Assembly (NCBI GenBank): GCA_008692225.1
Contig: VICG01000008.1
Location: 631,001-695,000 of the forward strand
Length of the DNA stretch: 64,000 nucleotides
Direction of reading: 5' to 3'
From: Monilinia fructicola
Lineage: Eukaryota > Ascomycota > Leotiomycetes > Helotiales > Sclerotiniaceae
Shown: piece after piece, positions 35,711 through 48,460 of the stretch
How positions within the stretch are numbered: the stretch's first letter is position 1
Layout of the letters: every line of letters starts with the position of its first letter
The notes under the pieces: model-generated
Told to the model about the DNA's origin: nothing
The model's input: only the letters and a program-made list of their open reading frames with translations
Database searches by the model: none
Program-made: the position numbers and the translations under genes

Positions 35711-38700
35711 TTAAGGTGACGGTCACTATCAGCCCTGCTACATTCGCATTTACAAGAGTTCAGGGTCCGTAATCAGCATGAGCACATTAGAAAGATCAAG
35801 TTAATCGTTACATATGACCCAACTTGCGTATTGTTCAGATCGAACCTAAGATCCTAAAAAATCTGCTATTATGTTCCATCTATATAATACTCGGTTCTCT
35901 TGGTCGCTTATTCATGTTCCAAAGAATTCACGACCTCTCCTTTACACGTGTGTCGATTCACCTAGTAAACTGATAATTTCTTATTCTACCTTGGACCTTT
36001 GGCAAGTCTTCTATCACCCAATTATACTCTCATGAGTTTTGAAAATCTTTGGAGTTTAAAACCTCACATGTTTGAGTTTGATCGATTTTTGAAACCTTGA
36101 CAGCGGCGATCAAACTCAGTGGAGAGACCAGCCACTCAACTCTTTCTCTCGGCTTCAGAGATCGAACAAACTGTGTGAAAAGATCCGGACCCTACTAAGT
36201 AGAACAAGCGAGTGTTGCTTTTATTCTCAAAGTTCTACAGAACAAAGCTCGATAACTTTTGTCCTCGGCAGTCAACCTCAAAGCTTTGAAGATGTCTCTC
36301 GTGTTACGACATAGGTATTGCCGAAGGTCAGCTCGTTAGGAACGAACTTTGCCTTGTGATCTTTTGCTTGCATCAAAGCATAAAGCATTGATCTTTCAAA
36401 GCTATGGAATATATGATTTTGGCGGTCTGTGCTCAATTCTCCCAGAAAACAACTCTAGTTGATGAAAGGATAGTTCCCGGTCACTATTGCTACCTGGGCA
36501 GCATCCAATCTCAGACCCATGGCTATGGCTATGACTCGTGAAAATGGGATATACAAACTGGTGGGTATGGCTGGCATATGTATTTTATCTGATCCACATA
36601 TCAAAACTGCTCTGTTTAGCAAGGATAGTTTCAATTGGTCGAAACTAATGCATGATATGGCAACGAGCGTCGAGTGTGGCTATAGAACGGCTGGCCACAG
36701 ACGAGTGTGAGGACGTGAGCGAGAGCAAATATTGGGCTAGAAGATTTGGTTTCAATAACACGATGGAAAATATGGGAAACATGGGAAACATAATAGGGTA
36801 AGTATTTGAGGATCAGCTGGAAAAGGGGGATTGGGACATTGAAAGTGGTAAAGGGTAAATCGTATAATTATCAGCTGGAATTTCATGTAACTTGTGATGT
36901 CTAGGAATGAACACGGAGTTTGATGGGAGGTAGGCTGCGATAAGATTACTGGATGATGGGCTGGGTCGATACAAGGCTTACAATTGTTACGAGTGGATGA
37001 TACAGTGTTTATCCATTTATCAAAGTCAATCGCTGTCAACGATATCCAACCCTACTCTGCAGTTTTCTTGTCATTTCTATGTTGCCATGCCAAATACTTC
37101 ATTCACGATATCACAGCCTTAAAACCCACAACGACAGCAAAAACTATGACAACGATGATAATCCACTTACCACAAACGAAGCTCTCCCGTCTATTAACCC
37201 TATCATAAAATCACAATTCACCTGGCACCTGGCACCTGGCACCTGCAACATTCAGACTCATCGGCCTATTGTCCTTTAGGGTACAAGATAGGCCCTAGAA
37301 TAGTGTATCGTGTAGTATGCTTGTTACTTTCCAATGCCAGAACAATGACTGTTGGGCCTAGCAACTTAAGTATCCAAGCTAGAAATAGTTTCTTTCGAGA
37401 TAGAAGAGGGTACCGAGAGAAGAAATCTTAGCGCTGTCCACATTACCAGCTTTCGATATATTCTATATTGCCGTTCAGAGTTTGATAAGAGATATCATGG
37501 CCATGCCCTACGTCTTTATCGAATCTTTCTAAAGGAAACCTTTGGGTAATCATGATAGGACCGAAGGACGAACTCTTTCGTATAAAGGTGTGAGTAGAAT
37601 AGCATGGAAATGGGTATGTGAAGGCAGCATGTCTTAGGAAATCGAAAGATGTGACCTCTCACCTGAACACTATTTTTTGTTATCGCTGTTGGGAGTTTCT
37701 AGTTGTCTAAAGTACGAACGGCACACGTATTCTAATTTCATCTCACATCAGATCATCTTCTTTCTCCTGTATTTAAAGCTTTCAAGTTGTTCACTTACTA
37801 ATTACCCATGGATCACCTGGATCCCCTAACAGTTATCATGGCACTACTTATCTCGCTTCTACATTGGTAGTGCTATGAATAGCTACAGTCTGGAAACAAC
37901 TTGAGCAGTTGACGACCGTGACGTGCAAACAGACTCCGAAAATAACCCAATCACTGGACAGACGGCACAAGACTGAAAATGGAAAGAAGAGAGCCCATGC
38001 CCCTTTTCGTCACCATTATCAAGTCTTGTATTGCCACTCTCCACCCCATGTATGATCTCCTAGTCGCGTATAATGGCATACATAAAATAACGACAATAAT
38101 ATTCAAATATTGAGTCATGATCACTCCCCCCAACTGATATATCCATCATCTTACCCTTGAGCCCTACCCATTTTCCATACCTCAAATGCAACAGAAATTC
38201 CCTACAAAACAGGAATCACCAACCCTCGAAATCCAGAGCACCTCACGAGTATCCATTGAGTCGCTCTTCCTTGTGCAAGGAAGGGTTTCGACAGCTACCA
38301 TGAAATAGGTTATCAAGACCGTCAACAACGCTCGCTGTAGTTGTACGCAACAACAACGGGAGTTCCTACAAGGAACTAGTGTTCACTGCAGGTGCAGTTG
38401 CAGGTACAGGCGGAGTTTGATATGACCATTTGGGGCGGAGAGAGGAGGTGAATACGAAACCATGGCCAGGATTGAGCAAATGACCCGCTAGCATCAACCT
38501 TCTAGAAAATGGTGAATCGAGTATGAACCCCTCCCCTCGACTACGCCCATGAACGCAAACGATCTAACCTAATCAAGAATCCATCTCATACCCAGACCAC
38601 CGGACCTCCATTCCCGAACGCCAGACGTGTGAAGGTTAATGATAACAGCCTTCTTCCCCGCCATTGACATCGGAGGCAAAGAGCGGGACATACAACTCTT

Positions 38701-39837
38701 GATAGACTCCGACGTTCAAGTTCAACCTGGCTACTGAAGGTTTTTCTAAGCGCCCATGAATTGCATGCGGCGTAGAGCTCCACGGGAATCCCATTAGACT
38801 TTGATGCTCTACATATGTAGTAAATTTCCCAAAACTCCCCCGGTTCGTCTATTTGCTACGTCATGTAAGACTTGCCACCTTCCATGCTTCTATAAAGAGG
38901 TACTGATGCGACAAAGACCTTACCAAATTTCTCAACAGGCTCCACAGAACAAAGGTTACGAATACCCACCCAATAGGAGAAACTGTGAGTAATATAGCTC
39001 AATCTCAAAGCAAATAGCATCACATGACATCAATCACATAAGAAACCGTGCAAGAAATTCAGATAAAATCTCCCTTCATTCATATGATTATCTTTTCCGC
39101 ACGTTAAAAAGGGATATCGCATCTAGAGTATGTACCCTCATCCATTTTATGTACTTCTCCATATCCGCCTCCCATTGCTACCACCTCCACTCATCTCCCG
39201 ATCCTCAAATATCCCCCTTTCGCTCCTCAGAAGAAGCACCCCTCAAGAGTTCCCATCCACCCTATTTATGCAAGCAAACAAGCATCCCACCCCTATCATC
39301 ACGCAAATGCAAATGTATCCGCATTCCTTCCGCAAATGCAACAAAAAAACATCCTGTACCAGGCCATCAAGTCCTGGACCAATCCCAATGCTAGCACCTA
39401 GCCCAAAGTCAAATACCAAACGCCAACAAATGCCAGTTTGTAAGCAACAAATAGTGTGCCTCCCCTGCATTATGGATGCCATACCAATGCCAATGCCGAC
39501 CCAGTCTCTAGTAAGTTTCATTTCGTGCGTATAGTTGGGAGAGAAAGAAAAAAACAAAGCGCGAGGAAAGATGGCTTTCCCGCCACGCAAAACCCTGTGA
39601 CGATGCTGATTGTTGAGTTGAGATTGTGCGTATGTAAGTTAAAGAAGATAAAAGATTCGACTCGACGTATCTCGCTCGACTGGCGATAGGATGAAGAGAC
39701 TCTAACAGTCGGGCAAAAAAAAAAAGAAAAAGTGTGTAATGGCTGCATCGTAGATCTGCAACTGTTCTGGTCCACGTCAATGAAAGCTCGTTGGAATTGG
39801 ATAGAGAGTATGTAAAGCCCAAGTACCCTAAGGTTAC
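35711..39837. other. gene-poor intergenic region
   Basis: 4.1 kb with only short, unconvincing frames. Contains a GGCACCTGGCACCTGGCACCTGC tandem at about 37220-37243. 39130-39500 is pyrimidine-rich and open in several frames but low-complexity. A11 run near 39716 lies in the 3' flank of the Mpe1 gene. Confidence 0.45.
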
Positions 39838-41815
39838 TCAAAGCTCTCGATAATCACTCGGTCTCGCTCTCCTCTGTCTCCCCACATGTCTATGTGGATT
39901 GACGGGCTTTCTGAAATACGCATTATCTTCTTCGTTTGGCAGGGGCTCGGCAAAAACCGTCTTTTGCTGGTTGGGGAATCCACCGGCCACACCATTCGAC
40001 ATGCCCATTCCTCTACCCATTGCATTCATCTGTGGCATATTTCCGTTCATCATTGGATTCATATTGCCGAATGCGTTGGCGTTGTTGAACATAGGCATGT
40101 TGTTCATACCAGGGAAGTTCATACCCATCATAGGATTCATGCCCATCATTGGATTCATACCGCCCATACCAAAATTGCTCATCATGTTCATGTTGGGCAT
40201 GCCATTATTGAATCCATTGCCATAGAATTGTGGTTGCATGCTGTTCATGTTTGGGAAGCCGTTCATACCATTCATCATATTCTGCTGTTGAGGGTTCATG
40301 GCAGCTTCTTTTTGACGCATAGCTTTGGGTCCTTTAGGAATTTTAGGGTTCTCAAGTAACACATCTGCAGGTCGCTTTTTACCTTGAGGCCCGGAGGGGG
40401 CTCCAGGAACGCCAACGGCGGGGGCATTTGTTTTCCCTTGCTTGGGACTAGCCTTCAAGACTTTGGAGACTTCAGGTGACTTGGGCTTAGGTGATTGTTT
40501 TGGCGTTGGTGATTTGGCTTTTTCTGCAAGTGTTGATGCTTTAGTTGTGGGTGGTGTTTTGATGGCGTCAGACTTTACGCTAGGACTTTTAGCTCTCTGT
40601 TCCTCTCTCTCTTTTTTAGCGGCAGTATCTTTTTCCTCCAAATAAATCTTAATCTTGGCGGTCATCTCATCATCAGGCTTTAGATCATCAATCAATACTC
40701 CATCAGTCTGACATCCTGGACATGTGAAATCGCTTTCAATAAGAGCATTAGTAATGCAGTCATTGCAATACGTCTTCTCACAACAAGGCGTCTTCATTGG
40801 ATCTATGAATATTCTCATGTCGAGCGCGCATTCCAATCCCTTATCCCGCAACTCCTTATCTCCTAACGCAGCAGCTTTCTGAGCAGCAGCAGATGATTTG
40901 GTCTTAGCCTGAAACTGTTCCCACGACGCTTTATCAGGCTCAGCAATAACAAACTCTCCCTCAGCATTTACCATCACGCCAGATGGAGCCTTTGTATCAT
41001 CCAATGTACCATCGTTGGCCAACTGCACTGGCTTGTCTACAGTCTTCAAGAAAGATCTTGGAATACCAGTTGTACGCTTAATTCGTGCTTTGTTATCGAA
41101 GTTAGGGTCATCATTCGTTGGGCAGACCTGAATCCAATGTCCTTTCTCTCCACATCGATAACAAATGTAACCGGTGGGTGGTTCATGATCGGGAACGTTT
41201 TGTGGAGGTTGACCTTTCTTACCACCTGGTCGAAACACTGGTGTTTGGCTAAAAACTTTGTCACTAAGAGTTCCCGAATTACAAGAATAATGAATAACTT
41301 ACTTGGCCATATCTTCTTGTTGTGCCGACCATAGATCACCTTGAGCCTGAAACATAGCTTCCATCTTTTGCTCCTCAGTCATCGCGGTGCTCATCTGTGC
41401 CAGACCTTGTGTAGATGCCACAGCCTTTGCATTTGCTTGTTTCCCTTGCTCCTTTCGAGACGCATTCTTCTGTTTTATCGGCATCTGCCCCGACATGTAT
41501 CTTGCCGCTCTACCTGCTCCCTGCTTGAGAGGAGGCAATCGTCGTGCAATGATCGAGGTTGATCGTGGAATAATAGTGGTATCATCGTCGTATTCTATAT
41601 TGGTCAGAATCAATGTTGACTTGTCGGTGCAGAGTATGCTTACCTTCATTTCCTTCTTCGTTATAAATGGCGAGATCAAAATCGGTTCCATCACCTAAAC
41701 CACTCTTGATGATAATATCACGCTTGAGCTCAAATACAGAGATACCAGTACCATCAAATTCGACTCTAGAGGGTTCCTTCTGGGACTTGAATTTGAAAAA
41801 CACTGAGGACGTCAT
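39838..41815 (-). CDS. MPE1: Mpe1: cleavage and polyadenylation factor subunit (RBBP6 family)
   Basis: Three exons (41815-41644, 41594-41303, 41248-39838; donors GTAAGC and GTAAGT) encode 624 aa. Domains in order: N-terminal DWNN ubiquitin-like domain (SSVFFKFKSQKEPSRVEFDG at the start), a basic linker, a CCHC zinc knuckle CYRCGEKGHWIQVC (about 184-197), and a RING/U-box-like zinc domain beginning near 305 (CCEKTYCNDC, CPGC). A Lys/Pro/Ser-rich linker with SP sites follows, then a Met/Asn/Gly-rich low-complexity tail (MNPMMGMNPMMGMNF) and a basic C-terminus. In yeast, Mpe1 is an essential subunit of CPF that helps activate pre-mRNA 3' cleavage and polyadenylation in the nucleus. Domain order and length fit filamentous-fungal orthologues. 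The third-exon acceptor TTTTTAG was chosen because the alternative CACCAG breaks frame. Orthology is highly likely. Confidence 0.93.
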
Positions 41816-44006
41816 GATTGCTGTTGGTAAGGTTGATCAAAGTTGAAGTTGCAGAGGAAGTTGAGAATCCTTGAGTTGACTTCCTTTTCGGATTTCGACG
41901 GCGTGTACAGAGAAACAAACTACTCTTCTGAGTGCACTCAATGATATCAAGCAAACGCTTGAAAGCAGGTTAATATGGTGAAATGGGGAAGGGTGGAAGG
42001 GATGGTTCGTGATGCGACCGGTGCAATATCAAGATTCTTCTCTTTTTTTTCCGTTCAAGGGAACGAGGTGAAATCAAATCTGATTGCGATCACTGGAGAT
42101 AACTCTGGTGACACAGAAAAAGGCTCTCTGAAAAGGAAATGATTGTACAAGATTGCAGTAATACTGCTATTGTGATGATTTTCTTCTTCTTCTTCTTCTT
42201 TTTCTTCTTCTTCTTCTTCTTCTGCTTCTTCTTGTTCTTCTTTGATGTCTGCCGCTTTCCTACACACGACTAAAACAATTGCACCACCAAGATGATCCAC
42301 GCACACACTCTCTTCTCTTTGTACGATTCTTTTTCCTCCAAATAATTATTCCCTTCCACAGTTTCTTCCCAACAGTATTATCTTTCCGATGGAATAATTC
42401 TTTTGATGCGAAATTGATGGTAGAGGCGTTGTCGTGTTGAGTTCGTTGTCGCAGATAGGTGGTGGTGGAAAAAAAGAAAGTTGACAGTGGATTGAAGATG
42501 AAATGGAAAGAAAGGCTTTGGGGCGAAGGGCGAAGGTGACAAACTCTTTGTACTAATAATAAGAAGTAGTATTGAGAGCTAAGCACGAATGACTTAGCGT
42601 GCTGATTGTTTCGCAGCGCTAGTATGAATGTGGCTAGCCTCGTCATCTGAAAGCGTCTTGATAAGCCAAGCGAGTCTCGATAGAGCCTGATTAGTCATAC
42701 GCGACGCGGCAGGTCCCGTTTCGGTCTCTTCCTTTAGCTTCACTTGGAATATTCCATTCAAAGTACGAAGCTTAGGTAAAGGTGAATGTAGTGAAGTCTT
42801 TAATACTTCTCAAGATTCTACAGTCAGTCCAAATAGCATCTCACATGATTCAAGCAGAAATAATGGCTTGTATCATGTCCATATCAGATCTCAATATTAA
42901 TAGATGCATTTGGGAAGATTCACTGGTGCCCAGGTGATTCATACTTGTTAAATTTATACCTACAGAACGATTGACGTAATATAGACAAGCAAATGCAATT
43001 CTTCCATTGGGTCATAACCCTTAACCACCATCACCCGATGCTTCCTTTTCAAGACTTGAGAGTTCGACCATTGATTCGAAGGAGTCAATAGGAGACAGAA
43101 GTTGATACCACCTCTCCCGCCGCCCGGGAAATTTCACCTCAAGTGTACATGTGTGTCTTTGCCTATCCATCAATGGCAGTATCAATTAAGACAGGTATCT
43201 CAGTTGTAGTGCTTTATAAGGGCTGGTATATCTGAAGTCTGCTCATACTTAGATCAAGTTGAAGTCCATTGTTCACGCGTGCAATATCTTCTTCCACCCG
43301 GAGTTCCACTCTTCGATTGAACACTCCTAGTATATGGCTAACATCTACGAGCTGCAGTCTCACGAATACTCAGGTAATGAATCTACTTTTATTCACTTTC
43401 ATTGTTCTGAACAGATAGTGAATATCCATTGGCAGGTGGCTTCATTGATTACTTTTGGATACTATCCACAGCCAACAAATTTGAGTTAAAAAGCTTTCGC
43501 ATTGGAGTTGTATAACAAAAGAACTTGCCCTTGTTAGGACACCTTGTACGCCACTCTCACTGTTTGATCGCACCGAGAAGGAGATTGGTCTAAGATCTGA
43601 TGTCGTTGCTGTATACTCTTCAACAGCTTTCTCTGCCAAGAGAAGAGGTAGTCATTGTGATTTCCGGGGGAGTGAGTAATTGCTCCGCCTTCAAGCCGCC
43701 GAGAAAAGGTATTATGTACCAGAGCTAGTTACTCATTGACAAGAGTCTGTAGCTCCTCTCTGCTCTCTAAATAAACTTCGACATGCCTAAGGCTTTTTAT
43801 TCCGTCAGTCGTGGAGACTCTTCAGATTGCATTAAAGACAGCAAGGTGGATTTGTTACCACGATAAGGATAGGAGATTCCACGCAACCGTTGGTTTATTG
43901 ATACCGGTAACTCAGAATCTGCGATGTACGCGAAAAGAAAGAGGATGATATCCTGTTCAGCTGGACAATTTATTTGTTCGAACTCTGCTTTCAAATCTTT
44001 CGACTT
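41816..44006. other. Mpe1 upstream region and intergenic
   Basis: Promoter and leader of Mpe1 with a (TTC)n tract at 42180-42243. Minus frames here are low-complexity (Glu-rich) artefacts of that tract. No gene seen from 42.6 to 44.0 kb. Confidence 0.45.
42180..42243. repeat. (TTC)n microsatellite
   Basis: About 60 bp of TTC units with few interruptions, 365-430 bp upstream of the Mpe1 start. Confidence 0.9.
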
Positions 44007-44573
44007 CTACTCCCCACTGTCACCACTCTCCCTCTCACCACCCCCTTCATCACCGCTTTCACCAACCTCCGCCCACCACCCACCCCCAGGTATGCCACTC
44101 CACCGATGAAACCTCATCAATCTATTACCAAGCTCATAGCTTTCCGTCGGAATATGTCCATCCACCGGAGAAGATGATCGGGGAACCCCAGCATAATCCC
44201 CCACTGGTTCCCCAATAATGAACTTATATCTCCTCTTCATTCTCTCCGCCTTCCTCTCCGCGATTATCTTCGGATCCGCCTTCCAATCTCTCCACCAACC
44301 CCAGTTTCGCCTATTCTCCCACTCGATGGTACCAGGCACGGCTTCTCGCATGGCTCTTCTCTTCTCTATGCTGCAGTCGGCACAGAGTTTGGTGCTGCCG
44401 ATCTTGTGGTTTTGGTTCCCACACCATGCTGGTAAACCCTCCGCTCTGCACATGAGTGCACAAAATATTTCCATCTCTTTTCCATGGATGGTTCCCGCCT
44501 CTCTGAAGCAGGGTCTAATCTGCTTGGCGACCTCGCAGCCGCAGGAGTATTGGACCGTGGAAAATTCGCACAT
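44007..44573 (-). CDS. Cys-rich hypothetical protein, 188 aa
   Basis: Single-exon frame with ATG at 44573 (MCEFSTVQYSCGCEVAKQIR). The N-terminal half has nine Cys with His: YSCGCE, RPCFRE, FCALMCRAE, PAWCGNQNH and KLCADCS, spaced as in a small zinc-binding module. The middle is basic and Trp-rich (RRNWGWWRDWKADPKIIAER), with an Arg/Lys helix (ERKAERMKRRYKF). The C-terminus is Gly/Glu/Ser-rich. Composition and Cys spacing are clearly protein-like, but I recognise no named domain. Such Cys-rich fungal proteins are often annotated only as hypothetical; a nuclear role is possible from the basic cluster but this is guesswork. No signal peptide. Antisense frame 44218-44622 is a shadow. Confidence 0.65.
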   Translation of the reverse strand: MCEFSTVQYSCGCEVAKQIRPCFREAGTIHGKEMEIFCALMCRAEGLPAWCGNQNHKIGSTKLCADCSIEKRRAMREAVPGTIEWENRRNWGWWRDWKADPKIIAERKAERMKRRYKFIIGEPVGDYAGVPRSSSPVDGHIPTESYELGNRLMRFHRWSGIPGGGWWAEVGESGDEGGGERESGDSGE

Positions 44574-47500
44574 TGCTTCGGTCTTCTGGGAATGTTGGAG
44601 GAAGGCTTGTAGTGGGTGTTGAGAACCCAGAACTTCGACTGGCTGAATTCAAGGGCCAATGGTAGAGGAAATGACGAAGTAGATGCTCAAGGTTTGGTTC
44701 TAGCTCCAAACCAAGTAGGATCGGCTGCGGTTTGAACTTCATGCGTTCTCTCAGCAAGAGTTAACGAGATTTGAAGCCTTGGTGCACGATACGACACAAT
44801 AAATTCGAAAATTCACCATTGTGTTTTATTTTAGCGAGCCGAGATTGCATGCCTAAGCGGCTGAGAGAAAAATCTCTTTCATTGCTATCTGAGATTGTAT
44901 CTTACAATCAAGTTAATTTTATATAATCCCATGAATCAATTGTCTCCATTTCGATAAAAGCCAATTCTCAGCGCCCAAGTAGTTATCATTCTCTCATTTG
45001 AGAGCGACCGGTAACTGTTACCCATCATCATGGGGATGAAGTGCGACCTCAACTTCTTCCTTAATCATTGTGGTGACATGAGGATACTCTAAGGTTACCA
45101 TGATCCAGTTCTTGTTCTGAATCTTGATGGGAAGCTCGCCAAATAGTGGGACGTTTCGAAGCTGCGACATTTGGTTCCATGGGCTCAATTGTCTGCCTAA
45201 TTTGCGCGCTATCTGATAAAGTACGTTGCCCTCAAGCTCATCTTTTGAATATATTGGGTTATTCCTTTGTATGCTGATTGAGTAAGGGGGTGAAACCGTC
45301 AACTATCTCGTTTGCAGTGGTGGTTGCTGCCTTCCTCGTAAGGAGCAGACTTTTGAGAAAAACTATCGTTCTTGGGTGGAGTCGACCAAGTTCTCCATAG
45401 TAATAGAGACGATGCAGTCATCCAAGAAAAGGCTGATGCTTGAGTAGAGGAACAGCCATAGAGAATCCAAAGCCATTACCCCAAGGTGCTTCTTTCCGAG
45501 AAACATTGCTATTTCTGGATGCGACCTAGTTCGCCCGAACCCCATTCCTCTCCAGTTGATGCTGGCTCTTCTGGCGTACCTCTTCACGTCTGGGATAGGC
45601 TTCAGGACCATATCGCTGGCGAATAATAGGTCACATTTCATAACAGCGGGAGTAGACATGCTACAGTGAGGGAAGGGGTGGGATGTGGTGGTCATGGTGA
45701 TTGCGGTGTGGTGCTCTGCATAGTTTTTGATGTGCATACGCCAGTGCACACAATCATGCATACCGTTCATGTTCATCCCGTCCAAACCAACATCACTACC
45801 ACCCATGATAGTGTGAACATGACCACAGACAGTATGAGTCTGAGAATAGGGGCCGCATAGGTGATAATGGTATTCTTCTTCTTATCCGCACGATCAATCC
45901 GGGGATTCCCTGGCGTCTAGGGACAAGCCCAATCCAGAGGCTAGCCCCTTTCTTAAAACAAAGTCTTTTCCGAATAAGCCTCTACTTCTGGAAGCCCTGG
46001 GACGTTATATATTATATCTGGGTCAAAGCCAAGACCAAATTCATTATGCGAATCGTCCCGCGAAGCACAAATCCAGAATCTAAATTCTTTCCTCGGCTTA
46101 TGATATCAGTGGTTTCCATTGAAAGATTGTAAATATCATTGTACATCTGTCCGAACGCCTTGCCAACCTCTTCTTGCTCACTAGTGACTTGGGAACTGTT
46201 GCGTGGTCCCATCCTCATTTTCGGAGCCAGCAACTTTGGGTTGCCGCACGTTCAAGGGTTCAACCCTGTGGTAGGCTGACATGAAACCCCCACCTGCCTA
46301 TCACAGACCCGAACAAAGCGGATCATCCGAAGCAGCAGAGGCAGCATGGAATTGGGAGAAAATCCTACTTTCCTTTTCATTTTCCTTCTTCTCCTTTTTC
46401 TTGGAGATTAGGGTAGCGGCGCTGGGGTTTAAAAGCGCTCCGTCCCAACTTCCAAATCCAAACGTATTGCTTGTGCCAAGTGGACAGGCCACTGGTATCT
46501 GGAATCGCTGGAAGAAGAAAGCTTTCTCTGGGAGAGAACTGTGGTGGTCCCAAGTATGCGGGCATTTGGAGACCATCTGGTGATGTGTTTCGTTGACCCA
46601 GATCCAACTTTCTCTTATTGATGTTAACTAAATTAGAGCGGGGCCGTTCATTCAATCCATACTTGGACTAAGCTGGATGTGTAGCTGTCAAACATCTCTC
46701 CAGCGCTAGTCTTCGGTCTTCCTTCCGCGCTGTACTGCGTGTGTGCCTCTGCAGTAGCATGACCGGGTTGTGGGTCGCGTGGGTAGTCTAAAGCATCAAT
46801 GGCGTTTTAACACTATTGTTTCTAACGTTAAAACTAGTGGAATGGAGTTGCTCATCACAATGAGATTTTAATTTCGCAACACTGATCAACAAAGGCCTGC
46901 TAAAGCTTGAGTGGTGATGGTATGAAGGTAGCAGGATTGAAAGTGGTTATAAGAGAAAACCCTTCTATTTTCTTCCTCTGACTGGGCGATCGAAATCACC
47001 ATTTGTAAAAAATTGAATAACTGGAGAGATTTGCAGCGATTGGAGAGCTTGGTAAGTTGAGGATATTTGAAGACGTTGAGGTAGATGAGCCAGCTACAGC
47101 TTAGCTCAATGATCTTGGTAAGCCTCCAATATGATGGTATCTTTTCTCCAAAGACTTATGGTAATTGTGCCAACTCGAGACGTACGTCTCTTCATCCTCG
47201 TTCGAGTCTAGTTTCATCGGCATGAACCAAAATCCAGTCCTGGTTTCCTTCCAATGTGAAAAACAAGGAGAAATCAACAGACTTAGATGAGTATCCTGAA
47301 TTCGGAAGCGATAAAAGTTCTTCCCAGCCTGATAATCTTCGCTTCGATGGGTTAGAAGGGTTCTTGTGATGGTGGGTACGCGTCATCAATTCTGTCCGTT
47401 CTTCCTGTAGCTTTAACAACCCGAAATTTGGGATGGGCTACAACAGGAACTGTGACTGTTCAAAGTTTTGAGAAACAAAATTTGGCCGCTGTCTCCCATC

Positions 47501-48460
47501 CATTTGTCTGGATTCATCTTAGCACTAATATCTTCCCTATCTTCCTAAGAATCATCAGCTATGTTGATGAGGCAAAACACCATGCCTGAGGACATAAGAA
47601 ATACGAACCTCAAAAAGCACATCAGGAACGCACGCCGAAGCGGCTAAAGGGAAATAAATGTATTGTTATAGAACAAAGAGATCTAAAATACAAGAACCAC
47701 CATCAAAATGGTCTCAACGTTCATACAATATCTCAGTCGTCCCCTCTCTATCTTCCGTTCCTAAATCTGCCGTCCAAGTTCCACATAGACATCCCAGTAA
47801 TTGAAGCTTTTGGATAACCTGCGCAACCTTTTGAAGATTTTCGTGGAATTCTTGGACCGGGGTCCGTGTCGAATCATTCGGAATTCTTCACGGTGCTTGA
47901 AGCCCCCAAAGTGTCGTCGGTTTCGACTTTGATTCTGGGGAGAGGGTTAGTTCAAGGAGCAATACTGAAGGAAAGGATGATGTACTTGGATTCCTCAAAG
48001 GGTGTCCGATCCCCATGACTTGAAAATTCGTCACTCGATGGGGAATCGAGAACGTGATTGACAGTCTTTCTACCTGCACAAGGGAGGGTACGCGATCATG
48101 CGCCCAAGAATGGGAATGGAATCAATGCTAGTTGCTGGTTCCTTCCCAGGTTTCCATCAGGATAGCAGTGTTGTTCTCAGCTTTACAGGACGTGCCAATC
48201 CTTCCATGCACGATCCGCCTTGGCATCGGCCAATATAATTCTCCGGATGGGTACGGAAGGAATCATTCGAACTATCTCAGTATAAATCCAAGCGGAGCTG
48301 GTATGGTACCTATCAAATTCTCTTAGTTTGAATTCTGCTTGCAAGACTGGTGTCATCTGAACGGCAAAACTGTCAGGAGTGCTGAAAGTTACAAAGACAG
48401 GTCTGCGGGTACTTACTCTGTGACCCCTGCAGAATTGATGAGGGCCCCAGGGGCTCAATA
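44574..48460 (-). other. string of short minus-strand frames, possible relic genes
   Basis: Seven short open frames on the same strand have protein-like composition but no joining splice sites that I can defend: 48458-48183 (RPVFVTFSTPDSFAVQMTPV), 48079-47888, 47419-47192 (EGNQDWILVHADETRLERG), 46655-46377 (PAYLGPPQFSPRESFLLPAI), 46233-46012 (EEVGKAFGQMYNDIYNLSME), 45806-45363 and 45302-45018 (RNVPLFGELPIKIQNKNW). They could be exons of one or more unrecognised genes or fragments of decayed ones. Confidence 0.3.

Noticed and set aside
45363..45806. Met/His-rich N-terminus suggesting a Ctr copper transporter
   Set aside because: The Met-rich MNMNGMHD start is suggestive, but the expected three transmembrane helices and MxxxM motif are absent.
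46248..46272. GGGTTCAACCC sequence resembling a tRNA T-arm
   Set aside because: The T-stem does not pair when the loop is set as TTCAACC, and no acceptor, D or anticodon arm is present at the right spacing.
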